From positions 94,513-158,512 of the forward strand of contig JAFDVW010000006.1 of NCBI GenBank assembly GCA_018268755.1: 64,000 bases of DNA. Reading direction: 5' to 3'. The stretch is from Acidobacteriota bacterium (GTDB lineage Bacteria; Acidobacteriota; Terriglobia; Terriglobales; Acidobacteriaceae). This document shows positions 41,252 through 50,556 of this stretch, piece after piece (the stretch's first letter is position 1; each line of letters starts with the position of its first letter). The notes under the pieces were generated by a model. It was not told where the DNA came from, made no database searches, and saw only the letters and a program-made list of their open reading frames with translations. The position numbers were made by a program, and so were the translations under genes.

Positions 41252-42616
41252 TTATCGAATCATTTCCAGTTTCCAGTCGGCTTCCGGAGAAGATATTACG
41301 GGGAGGGCTTCCGGGCGCGGGACGGGAGTTTGGCCGCGCTGCTGCGCGGCGGAATAGGGCACAACGGCAACGGCCGGAATGGCCGCCAGCACGAAGTAGA
41401 ACATCACAAAATTTTGGTCAAAGTAGCTGACCGAGATAAAGGTCACAGCATGGGCGAACAACGCCGAGCCCATCGCCCAGGCCAGATGCTTGGAGGGGGG
41501 CGGCATTTTCGCCGAGCGCACCGTCCGCCCCACCGAGCGGAAAGACAACACCAGCATGGTGATAAACAGGGAGAGGGTCACCAGACCGCCGTCCACCGCT
41601 TCCAGCACGTATTGATTGGTGATGTCGCGCAGATAGTAGTGCCACTGGGTGGCGGCGTTCGAGCCGATCAGCCACCAGTCCCAGAAATGCTTCACCGCCA
41701 TGTCAATGACGAAGCCGCGGAACCATCCGGTAGAGCCGGAGAACACAGTCAACCGGGCCATGACAAACCAGACCGGCGAATTCATCACCACTTGCAGTCC
41801 CAGCAGCACCACCACCGATCCCCACAGCACATAACGCATCTGCCGGCGCAGGGGCCAGAGCATCAGTCCGGCAAAGGCCGCCATACAGGCCAGAACCGGG
41901 CCGCTCGACCCGCCCAGGGCGATGATCACCAGGCAGGAAATGGCGGCCAGCATAGCGAGTACCTTTTTAGGAGGGCTGCTCCACCACAGGGACGCCACCA
42001 ACGGCAGGCTGGTGGCCCCGAAGGTGCCCGCCAAAATGGAGTGGCCAAATGGGCCCTGGCAACGCAGCACCCCGTCGCGGATTTCCGGAATGGGAGGAAC
42101 ACCGCCGAAGATGGCAAAGGCATTGCGCGCCGTCAACTTCTCGCTGATGACGAAAGCAGCGAGCGGAACGATGAAAACCGCCAGCCAGCGCACGGCGCGA
42201 TAGACGTCCTTGCCGTTGTGAATCAGGAAGCGGAACAGGAAATAAAACCCGATGATGTTATAGGCATATCCCAGGCGGTTGACCAGGGCGGTGGTGGTTC
42301 CCCACACCAGGGTGTAGTTAAGGGTCCGAAACAGAGTCCAAGCCACCACCACGGTGTCCATGGTGCTCCATTTCAAGCCTTTCAGTTCTCCACGGACCGC
42401 CAGCCGTATCCAGCCGAAGATCAGCAGGATGCGGATCATGGTGAAATTGAGGCCGGCGATCACGACCGGCTGCCCCATGGTCATGTAGCAGGTCAGGATG
42501 ATGAGCGGCACCATGGCATAGCGCCGGGGCACGATCAGCAGCAGCAGGCCCATCAGCAGGGTAAAGCCGAGACCTACGGCACTGACGGAGGGGGCCGCAT
42601 TGTTCATCAAATCCAT
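41252..42616 (-). CDS. O-antigen ligase / EPS polymerase-like membrane protein
   Basis: 454 residues with 11-12 membrane helices and a large periplasmic loop. The Wzy/WaaL-type region is around LGGSSGPVLACMAAFAGLML and the loop (VFSGSTGWFRGFVIDMAVKHFWDWWLIGSNAATQ), which has the Gly-rich and Arg/Trp-His-type features seen in O-antigen ligases. It would polymerise or ligate repeat units delivered by the flippase. Whether it is the polymerase (Wzy) or a ligase cannot be decided; no other Wzy candidate is in the window, so polymerase is the simpler reading. ATG 42616 starts just before the first helix. Confidence 0.82.
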   Translation of the reverse strand: MDLMNNAAPSVSAVGLGFTLLMGLLLLIVPRRYAMVPLIILTCYMTMGQPVVIAGLNFTMIRILLIFGWIRLAVRGELKGLKWSTMDTVVVAWTLFRTLNYTLVWGTTTALVNRLGYAYNIIGFYFLFRFLIHNGKDVYRAVRWLAVFIVPLAAFVISEKLTARNAFAIFGGVPPIPEIRDGVLRCQGPFGHSILAGTFGATSLPLVASLWWSSPPKKVLAMLAAISCLVIIALGGSSGPVLACMAAFAGLMLWPLRRQMRYVLWGSVVVLLGLQVVMNSPVWFVMARLTVFSGSTGWFRGFVIDMAVKHFWDWWLIGSNAATQWHYYLRDITNQYVLEAVDGGLVTLSLFITMLVLSFRSVGRTVRSAKMPPPSKHLAWAMGSALFAHAVTFISVSYFDQNFVMFYFVLAAIPAVAVVPYSAAQQRGQTPVPRPEALPVISSPEADWKLEMIR

Positions 42617-42682
42617 GCTTCAGGATACAGAGGGGGGGAGGGCCACAACAAGGAAAACCGGGGGTGGGAGGGCTGAAGACGG

Positions 42683-43348
42683 TTACGAGCGGCGAATTAC
42701 GATAAACGACTTCGGTAACACAAACAGGAATCTTTCGGTGTGGATTTCCGCATCGGGAAACAGCTTGCGCAGTTCCTTTTTCGTAAGCAGGCGGATATGG
42801 GCCAGGCAATCTGCCGCGTCCTGCGGGCTGGGCTTATTCATCAAGCCCCACAAGGTGCAGTAGCGGATGACCCAGTAGCGATTCAACAATCCTGGGACCC
42901 AATGCAGGAACAAGGTCCCCAAATGGGGCTCTACGGGAAACCACTTGTTCGGGGTCTGGCAGTAGAAAGCCTTGCCCACCCGCTGTATCTCGCGGGCAAA
43001 GGCGGAAGCGTCCTGCTCGTCGCCGACATGTTCAATCACGGAGTTGGCAAAAGCCAAATCGAACGCCTTGTCGGCATATTCCAGGCCGCGCCCGTCGCCC
43101 ACTTCGGTGCGATAGGTGCGTCTGCCGTTGGTGCGGGGGCGTTCAAAGACCGCCGCATCGGGGTTCACCAGGGTAATTTCGCCGGGGTAATCGAGCATCT
43201 CCCAGATTTCGGGAGTGCCGCCAATATCCAGCACCCGCCCATGCTGGGCAGGCGGAAAGACGGCGTGGAAGTTGCGAAACCTCCGTTGCCGAAAAAACTG
43301 CGTACACGTCCGCGCTAGGTCCCAGTAGTTCACGAGAATCGCTTCCAT
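42683..43348 (-). CDS. SAM-dependent methyltransferase
   Basis: 221 residues from ATG 43348, whose first base overlaps the stop of the upstream GT2 gene (TAATG). The longer frame to 43447 lies inside that gene. Class I fold: GRVLDIGGTPEIWEML is motif I, ITLVNPD motif II, and FDLAFANSVIEHVGD motif IV. The C-terminus (HTERFLFVLPKSFIVIRRS) is hydrophobic. It may O-methylate a sugar residue or cap the chain of the polysaccharide. The acceptor cannot be told from sequence. Confidence 0.85.
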   Translation of the reverse strand: MEAILVNYWDLARTCTQFFRQRRFRNFHAVFPPAQHGRVLDIGGTPEIWEMLDYPGEITLVNPDAAVFERPRTNGRRTYRTEVGDGRGLEYADKAFDLAFANSVIEHVGDEQDASAFAREIQRVGKAFYCQTPNKWFPVEPHLGTLFLHWVPGLLNRYWVIRYCTLWGLMNKPSPQDAADCLAHIRLLTKKELRKLFPDAEIHTERFLFVLPKSFIVIRRS

Positions 43349-44376
43349 TAGGATGTCCGACCAGGTGCAAGAACTTCGCGGGCAGCCACACGCTCGCGAC
43401 CGACCCAGCGGTTGACCCCAAAACACCATCCCAGAATTGCAGCCCACTTCTTCCAGGCCAGCATGACGGATTCTTTGCGGGCGGAAAAGTACGCGACTGG
43501 GTACAGAGCAGAGAGTAGCACCAGGCGGAACAGGGACACGGCCGCGGTCGCCATACGGAACAGCATGGCATAGGCTGTGCCGCGATGGCGCTGCATAAAC
43601 TGATACATGGATTCACGAATCATCAGGGCGGCGTAGTTGCTTTCCGTCCGCGATTTGCTGCTCTGGCCGCCGTGATGCACGATCTCAGCCGTAGGCACGT
43701 AATAAATCTTTCCGCCGGCCTGCTTCACTTTCAGGCACAGATCCAAGTCTTCGGCGTACATGAAGTATTCCGTGGTGAAGCAGCGCACCTTCTCCAGCAC
43801 CGAACGGCGGGCCAGCATGCAAGCGCCGGAGATGGCGTCCACTCGGACCGGGGCGCTGTGCTTCTCAAACAGGGGCTGGATCCCCCATAGTTTGGCGGCA
43901 GGAAACTTCTGGCGCAGATACTCGGTGCCCAGGACCTGATTCAAAATGGAGGGGAAGGCGGTAATGCTGGAGGTCTGGACCGACAAGTCGGAGTTAAGCA
44001 GATGGGCCCCCACCATGCCGGCATCGGGCAGCGACTCCAGAGCAGCCAGCAGGACGTCCAGCGCCGCCCCGCGTACCTCCGTGTCCGGGTTCAAGAAGAG
44101 GACGGTTTCGCCGCGGCTCATGGAAAAGCCCAGATTGTTGGCCCCGGCAAATCCCAGATTGTGCTCGCTCTGCAGGAAGCGCAACTGCGGGAACTGTTCC
44201 TGGGGAAAGAGTTCCGCGATGATCTCGGCGCAGCCGTCGTAAGAGGCATTGTCGATCACGATGATCTCGAAGCTGCGGGCATGCGGCGCGGCGTAGAGAC
44301 TGCGCAGGCAGTCACGCGTAAACGCCGCGGAGCGGAAGTTAATAATAACGACGGAAATATCGATTCTGGGTTCCAC
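43348..44376 (-). CDS. Family 2 glycosyltransferase (rhamnosyltransferase-like)
   Basis: 342 residues. ISVVIINFRSAAFTRDCLRSL, VIDNASYDG, NLGFAGANNLGF and FLNPDTEV follow the pattern of rhamnosyl- and galactofuranosyl-type GT2 enzymes (NPD in place of DxD), then DAISGACMLARRSVLEKV and YMYAEDLDLCLKVKQAGG-like motifs (here FMYAEDLDLC). The C-terminus has a hydrophobic helix and a basic tail. It probably adds a deoxy sugar to the repeat unit. It starts the methyltransferase-to-asnB sub-block and is 81 bp downstream of the initiating transferase. Confidence 0.88.
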   Translation of the reverse strand: MEPRIDISVVIINFRSAAFTRDCLRSLYAAPHARSFEIIVIDNASYDGCAEIIAELFPQEQFPQLRFLQSEHNLGFAGANNLGFSMSRGETVLFLNPDTEVRGAALDVLLAALESLPDAGMVGAHLLNSDLSVQTSSITAFPSILNQVLGTEYLRQKFPAAKLWGIQPLFEKHSAPVRVDAISGACMLARRSVLEKVRCFTTEYFMYAEDLDLCLKVKQAGGKIYYVPTAEIVHHGGQSSKSRTESNYAALMIRESMYQFMQRHRGTAYAMLFRMATAAVSLFRLVLLSALYPVAYFSARKESVMLAWKKWAAILGWCFGVNRWVGRERVAAREVLAPGRTS

Positions 44377-44457
44377 GGCTCTGGCCTTTAAGGAAACAAG
44401 AATGGCGGGATCCTGCTCGGCGCGCGGTCAAAAGGGGGGAGGGCCGCGCTCAACGCG

Positions 44458-45609
44458 TCAGTAAGCGCCTTCGCCAAGCAGAACGGCTTTGGGGGTCTGC
44501 AACAGGATTTTAATGTCCAGCCACAGGGACCAGGTGCGGGCATAGCGCAGGTCCAAACGGACCATTTCGTCAAAGGTGACCCGGCTGCGGCCATTCACCT
44601 GCCACAGGCCGGTGATGCCCGGCTTGGCTTCCAATATGCGGCGGCGGTGCCAGGTCTGGTAGGCCTCCACTTCGTACGGGATGGGAGGGCGCGGGCCAAC
44701 CAATGCCATATCACCCCGCAGCACATTGATGAACTGCGGCAGCTCGTCGAGGCTGGTGCGGCGCAACCAGCGGCCCACCGGCGTGATGCGTGGGTCGTCC
44801 ATCATTTTGAAGACCCCGGCGCTGCCGTTGACCGGTTTGCGCTCCGCCTTACCCGACACGAACTTGTTGAACCACTCTTTATGGACGGTGGTGTCGTTGT
44901 GCATCTTCATGGAACGGAACTTCAGGAAAATGAAGCTGCGCCCATGCTGTCCCACCCGTTGCTGGCGGAAGAATATCGGCCCTTCCGAGGTGAGTTTAAT
45001 GGCCAGAGCAATCAGCAGGAACAGCGGCGAAAGAATCGTCAGCGCCATCAGGCTGCCCACCACATCCATGGTGCGCTTGACGGCGGTGCATAGCCGCTTG
45101 CTCTCTTCCCGCCGCGAAAGATCCGGGTAGAGTACCGGATTGCTAGGGCGGTGGGAAAGCTCATGCGTCCACTCTTCAGGAAACACGTGGAACGACAGGC
45201 TGATCTGGCTGAACTGTTCCGAGGTCAGGTTCTCGCGCAGCGTGCTGCTGATGCGTTCCAGCATGGTGCTGACGATGGAATACTTGTCATCGGTGGTGAT
45301 CTCGGTGAACATCACGCCGATCACCGAGCTGTTCTTGTACCAGCCGGTGACGTCCGTCTCGCGGGTCGCGGTAGACAGGGCGGCCAAAATCTTCTGCAGG
45401 ACTTTGCCGTTCTTCTGCGCGGGCAATGAAGTCCCGGTGTCCACCAGGGTCAACAGAAACGGCTTGCGCGAACGCTCGGAACGCTTCCGTTCCAGCGAAA
45501 TCATCCGGTGAAAAGCTTCTTCGTTCAGAACGGTGCGGTCCGCACTGGCAGCCGACCGGACTTCCAGAACGCTGAGGTTTGTACCGTTGGTTGAGTGCCG
45601 CAAAGTCAC
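44458..45609 (-). CDS. Initiating sugar transferase with GGDEF-like N-terminal domain
   Basis: 383 residues, GTG start after GAGAGGGAG. The C-terminal half (about 175-383) is a polyisoprenyl-phosphate hexose-1-phosphate transferase of the WcaJ/PglC type: one hydrophobic hairpin (VVGSLMALTILSPLFLLIALAI), FFRQQRVG, FLKFRSM (229-234), RTSLDELPQF, VGPRPPIPYE and KPGITGLWQVNGRS. It starts repeat-unit synthesis on undecaprenyl phosphate. The N-terminal part (about 27-145) resembles a degenerate GGDEF fold (FLLTLVDTG; TRETDVTGWYKNSSVIGVMFTE) and lacks a GGDEF signature. That replaces the usual multi-helix N-terminus. A promoter-like pair lies at 45649-45676. Confidence 0.9.
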   Translation of the reverse strand: MTLRHSTNGTNLSVLEVRSAASADRTVLNEEAFHRMISLERKRSERSRKPFLLTLVDTGTSLPAQKNGKVLQKILAALSTATRETDVTGWYKNSSVIGVMFTEITTDDKYSIVSTMLERISSTLRENLTSEQFSQISLSFHVFPEEWTHELSHRPSNPVLYPDLSRREESKRLCTAVKRTMDVVGSLMALTILSPLFLLIALAIKLTSEGPIFFRQQRVGQHGRSFIFLKFRSMKMHNDTTVHKEWFNKFVSGKAERKPVNGSAGVFKMMDDPRITPVGRWLRRTSLDELPQFINVLRGDMALVGPRPPIPYEVEAYQTWHRRRILEAKPGITGLWQVNGRSRVTFDEMVRLDLRYARTWSLWLDIKILLQTPKAVLLGEGAY

Positions 45610-45648
45610 GACTCCCTCTCTAAATTTCTGCTCTCTTCTGGAGCGAAA

Positions 45649-45676
45649 TAAATAGTGGTCAATGAATAATTTGCAA
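45649..45676 (-). promoter_or_regulatory. Promoter for the sugar transferase gene
   Basis: On the minus strand TTGCAA (45671-45676) and TATTTA (45649-45654) are 16 bp apart in an AT-rich gap of 123 bp, the largest break between 37 and 51 kb. It suggests a second transcription start inside the EPS run. The start of transcription would be near 45642, leaving a leader of about 33 bases. Confidence 0.5.
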
Positions 45677-45732
45677 ATGGTTCAAAACAACTGAGGAGGG
45701 GAGGGCTGTCGGGTCCAAAAACTTATGCTGTC

Positions 45733-46656
45733 TTACACATTTTCTTCTTTAGGGTCTTGAGACGGGGAGGACGTCGGACCGTAGCGTTGATAATAATTGG
45801 TCGAGTCGGTGTTTGTCGAACCATTTAACACCACCCCCAACAATTTTGACTGATCCAGCACCTGCAACCCGCGCTGGAGCTGCCGTTTCTCCGTAACTCC
45901 TTCTCTTGCAACAAGAAGCATGCCATCCGCCAACCGGGTCCATAGCGTCGTATCGGCCAGGGGGAGGATGGGGGGAGAGTCAATCACGATCCAGTCGAAC
46001 CAGTGGGCCAGGTGGTCCAACAGGGTGGAGAGGCGGCCCGACTGCATCAGTTCCAGGGGATGTTCCGGGGTCCGGCCAGCGGGCAGAAACCAGAACCCTG
46101 CAGGCTCCAGACGGTAAATATTCTCGATGGGGCGAGGCGCCTCTTGCAGCCACTCACTCAGTCCAGCCAGGGTGCTGGCCCCGAAGCGAGGGGCAAGCAC
46201 GGGACGGCGCAGATCGCCGTCGATCAGCAACACCTTCTGGTTCTTCTTGCGGGCCAGGGTCACGGCCAGATTGGCCGAGATCATGCTCTTCCCTTCTTCC
46301 GGGACGGTGCTGGTGATCAGGAGCTTCTTGAGCTGGCGGCTCTGCTGCAGCTGGCGCAGGCGCACGCCCAGGAAGCGAAACTTTTCCGCGCCCAGGCTTT
46401 CCTTGTCGGTAAGGGTAACGATGCGGCCCTGCTGCGGCACGGTAAGGTTCAGGGTGCGGAAGCGGGAAAGATCGGCTGGTGGCGCCTCCGGAGTGGCCTC
46501 GGGCTCAGCTTCGGCCTGCGGCGGCAGACCCGTGCCGAACTCGGCGGTCTCGGGAAACTCTCCCAATGACGCCTTCAGGTCCGCGATGACCTGAGGAAAC
46601 TCAAAGGTGGCCGTTTCCGGCTCCGACCTCTGTAACGCCTCAAATATACGACTCAT
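45733..46656 (-). CDS. BY-kinase-type ATPase (CpsD/CapB family)
   Basis: 307 residues. The N-terminus MSRIFEALQRSE is typical of exosortase-EPS tyrosine kinases. Walker A is STVPEEGKS (116-124), Walker A' LLIDGDLRRP (143-152), Walker B DWIVIDSPP (about 225-233). The C-terminus carries a small tyrosine cluster (NYYQRYG) that could be autophosphorylated. It would work with the GNVR membrane protein to control chain length and export. It is a stand-alone cytoplasmic kinase, not fused to its adaptor. ATGA overlap with the upstream ATPase gene. Confidence 0.9.
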   Translation of the reverse strand: MSRIFEALQRSEPETATFEFPQVIADLKASLGEFPETAEFGTGLPPQAEAEPEATPEAPPADLSRFRTLNLTVPQQGRIVTLTDKESLGAEKFRFLGVRLRQLQQSRQLKKLLITSTVPEEGKSMISANLAVTLARKKNQKVLLIDGDLRRPVLAPRFGASTLAGLSEWLQEAPRPIENIYRLEPAGFWFLPAGRTPEHPLELMQSGRLSTLLDHLAHWFDWIVIDSPPILPLADTTLWTRLADGMLLVAREGVTEKRQLQRGLQVLDQSKLLGVVLNGSTNTDSTNYYQRYGPTSSPSQDPKEENV

Positions 46657-47621
46657 TGCTTTCTGACTCCGGGCATCACCGTCAGCGCCGCTTCCCGTTC
46701 ACGCAACCGCAAGTCCTGCAAATGGTCGCGCAATTGGAGAAGAGTGTTGACAGCCTGCGACACTTCATCCTGGTTATTGTTGTCGGCCGGAGGAGGGGTA
46801 TAGGCCACATTCAGTCGGAAATCCACCGCGACTTCTTCCACAATCTCCGGCGTGACACTCCGGAGCTGCCGGGCATAAGCGTTCACCAGGCTGTTTTCGC
46901 AAATCGTATTGATCAGGCGGGGAATCCCGCGGGAATAGCGGAACACTTCCGCGATGGTCTGGCGGGGAAACAGTTCGCTGCCGTTCATGCCGGCGCCGGC
47001 CAGTTGCAGACGGCGCTGGATGTAGCCAATGGTTTCCTCTTCGCTCATGGGCTCCAGGTGCGAGCGCAGGGCAATGCGCTGTTTCAGCTGGCGCAGTTCG
47101 CGGGAATCCAGCTTGTCGTCCAGCTCGGGCTGCCCGACGAGAAGGATCTGCAGCAACTTGCCCTGCGAGGTCTCCAGGTTGGTCAGCAAGCGGATTTCTT
47201 CCAGCACATCAGCCGACAAGTGATGGGCTTCGTCCACGACCAGCACCGTGGTCAGTTTGCGCTGATGGCGGGCAATCAGATAGCTGCTCAACTCAAGCAA
47301 TAACTCGCTCTTGCTCTTACCGGTTATGCGCAGCCCCAGATCGCCGGCAATGTACTGCAGGAAGTCCTGCGAAGAAAGGCGGCTGTTGAAGATGTACGCG
47401 TAGGCGATGTTGCTTCCCTTCAACAACTGCAAAAGGCAGCGCACCAGCAAAGTCTTGCCGGTACCCACTTCTCCGGTCAGGACCACGAACCCCTTGTGGC
47501 GGCGCACGCCGTAGTACAACGAGGCCAGAGCCTCATTGTGTCTCCGGGTAGGAAACAGAAACGACGGGTCCGGAGTGATCTCGAAGGGATTGCGCTGTAG
47601 CTTGTAAAAGCTTTTATACAT
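46653..47621 (-). CDS. ExeA/TadA-like AAA ATPase of the exosortase-EPS type
   Basis: 322 residues. MYKSFYKLQRNPFEITPDP is the usual opening of general-secretion ATPase ExeA relatives found in XrtA/PEP-CTERM EPS loci. Walker A GEVGTGKT (50-57), Walker B LVVDEAHHL, a sensor region LVGQPELDDKL, and RFSRGIPRLIN-like sensor 2 (here YSRGIPRLINTICEN) are present. The C-terminal tail is a helical, charged segment (TLLQLRDHLQDLRLREREA). No membrane helix. The exact role in EPS secretion is unknown. It overlaps the kinase gene by four bases and follows the GNVR gene by 11 bp. Confidence 0.9.
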   Translation of the reverse strand: MYKSFYKLQRNPFEITPDPSFLFPTRRHNEALASLYYGVRRHKGFVVLTGEVGTGKTLLVRCLLQLLKGSNIAYAYIFNSRLSSQDFLQYIAGDLGLRITGKSKSELLLELSSYLIARHQRKLTTVLVVDEAHHLSADVLEEIRLLTNLETSQGKLLQILLVGQPELDDKLDSRELRQLKQRIALRSHLEPMSEEETIGYIQRRLQLAGAGMNGSELFPRQTIAEVFRYSRGIPRLINTICENSLVNAYARQLRSVTPEIVEEVAVDFRLNVAYTPPPADNNNQDEVSQAVNTLLQLRDHLQDLRLREREAALTVMPGVRKQ

Positions 47622-47632
47622 TTGGACTGAAC

Positions 47633-49231
47633 TTAACCGTGCAGATAGCTGATGGCGCTTCCCACCACAATGAACATAACCACCATAGCGGCCGCGACCC
47701 GGCCGATTAGCAGGCCCTTTTTCTGCTCTGCCTGCTCCTCCAGCGTGGCCACCGTGGGGATTTCCGCGATGATACCCACGGGAAGCAGATCTTTGAACTG
47801 CTTCTCATTGTACAGGCGGTCGTCCAACAATTCAGCCCCCCCAGTAATCAGGGCGCCCAGGACCAAGCCGGCAAACAATCCGATGCCGCTCAGTTTGAGA
47901 CGGTTGGGAGAGTAAGGTTTGGTGGGCAAACTAGGCGGATCCAGGACCCGGAAATGCTCGCCCTGCTGCCGCAGATCCAGGTTGGTGGCCAACTGCGAGG
48001 CATTCTTCTTTTGCAGCAAAGAGTCGTAATTGGCCTTGGTTTGCTCGTAGTTACGGGTCAGGTCGGTCAGCTGCTGCTCGCGCACCGGCTCCCGATTCAG
48101 GCGGCCCTGGTACTCACCGATCTGAGCCCGTAAATCCTGAATGGTGCGTTCCCGGTTGGCAATTTCAATGCGATTGACCTTCAGCTGGCTTTCCAGCTCC
48201 ACGGCCGGGGTAATCGGCTGACCGGGTACCGAGGTAACGTCTGAAGAAGCCGTCGCTGGATTGTTTTTCAGGCTGGCTTCGGCCTGGGCCTTCATTTTCT
48301 CGGTACGGGCGATCTGCTCTTTCAGCTTGCGTACGTCGGGATGGCGGTCGGTGTAGTGCGAGCTGACATCAGCCAGCTGCGCCCGCAGACGGTCCAACTC
48401 CTTGTCGTAATCTTGAATGCCGGCGGAGTCCTTGTCACCCGCGCCGTAGGACTTGGCCTGCATGCGGTACTGGCTGAGCAGCGATTCCAGGTACACATTT
48501 TGCTGCTTGGCGCGATTCAAAGAGCCCTGTTCCTCGCCTAGCTGGTTCTGCAGTCCGCTCAGGATTTGCAGGTTGCTCTGCAATTGTCCGGGCAACTCGC
48601 CCAGATGCTGATCCTTGAACTGCCGTACTTTTTCTTCTTGCTCACTGAGCGACTTCCGCGCCTCATCCAGCTGACTTTCCAGAAAATCGGTGGTGTCGGT
48701 GGAACGCTTGGTGGTGAGTTCCAGGTTCTCGGTAATGAACAAGTTGGTCAGCTCGCTGGTAACCTGTTGCGCCACTCGCGGATCGCGCGAGGAAAAGCTG
48801 ACATTGAATGCGTTCAGCTGCTCGGTGCCTGGAGTGCGGACCAACTCGACTTCGATGTCTTTGCGCATCCGCTCCACCAGTTCGTCCGCCGACTTCTTGG
48901 CCCGATCCTGCGGATAGAGGTTCTGGCTTTCGATGATGTAGGCCAGGCGGGTGCGGCTCTGGATCTGCTGTGAGATGCTCTGCAGGCGGTCTTGCAGGCT
49001 GTCGGTCACCGTCGGGGCCACAATACTGGGGGCCACCGTGGGCCGTTCCACCAGGATCAGCGTGCTCGAACGATACATCGAGGGCAGGACCCAGCTCGCG
49101 CTCCACACCACGAACCACACGGCGAACAGCGGAACCAGGAAAAGCCACAGACGCCGGCGGACCAATTCCTTGGCCTGTTCGAACGTGAAACTCTGCTCCG
49201 GCTTATCTTCCAAATCGTAAGACATATCCAC
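47633..49231 (-). CDS. GNVR-type polysaccharide chain-length determinant (Wzc/Wzz-like)
   Basis: 532 residues. A membrane helix near 29-50 (LWLFLVPLFAVWFVVWSASWVL) precedes a Wzz domain (MYRSSTLILVERPTVAPSIV). A long coiled-coil stretch (about 180-400, with SEQEEKVRQFKDQHLGELPG and RTEKMKAQAEASLK) projects into the periplasm. The C-terminal part has EHFRVLDPPSLPTKPYSPNR, the PxxP proline-rich signature, then a second helix and a final one (VAAAMVVMFIVVGSAISYL). The cytoplasmic kinase is encoded separately. It is the membrane partner of the kinase and of the outer-membrane export protein. Confidence 0.91.
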   Translation of the reverse strand: MDMSYDLEDKPEQSFTFEQAKELVRRRLWLFLVPLFAVWFVVWSASWVLPSMYRSSTLILVERPTVAPSIVAPTVTDSLQDRLQSISQQIQSRTRLAYIIESQNLYPQDRAKKSADELVERMRKDIEVELVRTPGTEQLNAFNVSFSSRDPRVAQQVTSELTNLFITENLELTTKRSTDTTDFLESQLDEARKSLSEQEEKVRQFKDQHLGELPGQLQSNLQILSGLQNQLGEEQGSLNRAKQQNVYLESLLSQYRMQAKSYGAGDKDSAGIQDYDKELDRLRAQLADVSSHYTDRHPDVRKLKEQIARTEKMKAQAEASLKNNPATASSDVTSVPGQPITPAVELESQLKVNRIEIANRERTIQDLRAQIGEYQGRLNREPVREQQLTDLTRNYEQTKANYDSLLQKKNASQLATNLDLRQQGEHFRVLDPPSLPTKPYSPNRLKLSGIGLFAGLVLGALITGGAELLDDRLYNEKQFKDLLPVGIIAEIPTVATLEEQAEQKKGLLIGRVAAAMVVMFIVVGSAISYLHG

Positions 49232-49233
49232 CT

Positions 49234-50556
49234 TTACCTTCCCAGCGGTCGGACAAATTCGTAGGACAGCGAGAACCAGTAACGGTTGCGGTCCGGATTG
49301 GCGGAGAGGGCTGCGATGTTGCTGTAGTTCTGGTGCAAGCGGGTGTAGGCGAAACCCACGCTCAAATGGTCGCCCAAGCCCTGCTGCAGGGCGGCGGTGC
49401 CGGAAATGGTGTGACCATTGCCGCCCGCCACCGTGGTGTCGAGCAGCGTGGTGTCGGAATAGCTGGCGGACAAAGAGCCGGTCAGGTGCTTGGCCAACAG
49501 GCGGCGAATCGAGGCCTCGGCCGACTGGGCCCGCACCGCCGAAGACAATCCCGCGCCTTCACTGATGCGTCGTGAAAAACTGGTGTTCAGGCTGGTGTGC
49601 ACGCCTTGCCAGGCCAGACTCACGCCGCCCCCGGGAGACCACGATTTGAGCGGCGTCGGGGCCACCCCGTCGGTCTCGGTGTGCTCAGGACCGCCGAAAA
49701 ACGAAAGCGAGGTGTTGGTCTGCAGGTAATAGGTATAGAAAAACATCACGCTGTGCGCGTAGGTCTCCGAGATGCTCGGGTCGGATAACAGCTGCTGGAA
49801 CTGATAAGTCGCGCCGATGTAGTGCTTCCCGGAAAGACGATGGTTGTAATAACCCTGGATGCCCTTCGAACTGGAGTTATACAGTCCCGGGGCTTGCGAC
49901 AAGTCGGGGTAGTACAGATTCGAGAAAGTCGCGCTGGCACCGATCATGCCATTGGCCGCGAACTGATAGCTCAGACCCGCCGTCCCAATGTTGCTGAGCC
50001 GGTCGGCCAGCGGGGGAACGATGTCCACTGGACGAGTCGGGACCGAGCCTGGGTCGCCGGGATTCTGCAGGCCCGCGCTGAACGGGCTGGAGCTCTTGGT
50101 AAAGGCGTCGCGCAAGCTCATGGTGACATGCGGACTCAACCGGTACTCGAGGTTGGCCGAGAAGTTGTGGTCCGCCTCATTGCGCTCGGTGACCTTCTGA
50201 TAAAAGGTGAAACCCGGACTATAGGAAAGAGTCCAATTCAAGCGCGCCCGCGATTGCTGCAAGGCGATGCTCGGCCAGATGGAATAACTGAAGTCGCTTA
50301 CCTTGGGGTCCGCCCCAGGGAATACGTTGTCGTCATATCCGGCGCCCACCGTGAGACCCAAGTGGAGGTAATTGGTGCGTGGCGTCTCCGAGGCGAACGC
50401 CAGGCTCGGCCCTCCCCCGACCAGCTCGGGGGTCACCATGCGGTCTTCGTAGGAGCCACCCGTCCCGGCCGGAGCAGCGGCGGAGTCGACCTGGGAAAAG
50501 GCATTCCCGGCCGCCAGAAGCATGGCCAACGATAAAGACAAGCGAAGCATTTTCAT
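49234..50556 (-). CDS. Outer-membrane beta-barrel protein of the EPS locus
   Basis: 440 residues with a signal peptide (MLRLSLSLAMLLAAGNAFS). After a short Ala/Gly-rich linker, alternating hydrophobic beta-strands run to the C-terminus (LGLTVGAGYDDNVFPG, YSIWPSIALQQSRARLNWTLSYSPGF, HYIGATYQFQQLL, SVMFFYTYYLQTNTSLSFFGG), ending WFSLSYEFVRPLGR. The final aromatic strand is typical of outer-membrane barrels. The GYDDNVF motif is common in exosortase/EPS-associated barrels. It probably forms an outer-membrane pore or enzyme-support for the polymer. It follows the Wza-like gene with no gap (TAA then ATG). Confidence 0.83.
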   Translation of the reverse strand: MKMLRLSLSLAMLLAAGNAFSQVDSAAAPAGTGGSYEDRMVTPELVGGGPSLAFASETPRTNYLHLGLTVGAGYDDNVFPGADPKVSDFSYSIWPSIALQQSRARLNWTLSYSPGFTFYQKVTERNEADHNFSANLEYRLSPHVTMSLRDAFTKSSSPFSAGLQNPGDPGSVPTRPVDIVPPLADRLSNIGTAGLSYQFAANGMIGASATFSNLYYPDLSQAPGLYNSSSKGIQGYYNHRLSGKHYIGATYQFQQLLSDPSISETYAHSVMFFYTYYLQTNTSLSFFGGPEHTETDGVAPTPLKSWSPGGGVSLAWQGVHTSLNTSFSRRISEGAGLSSAVRAQSAEASIRRLLAKHLTGSLSASYSDTTLLDTTVAGGNGHTISGTAALQQGLGDHLSVGFAYTRLHQNYSNIAALSANPDRNRYWFSLSYEFVRPLGR

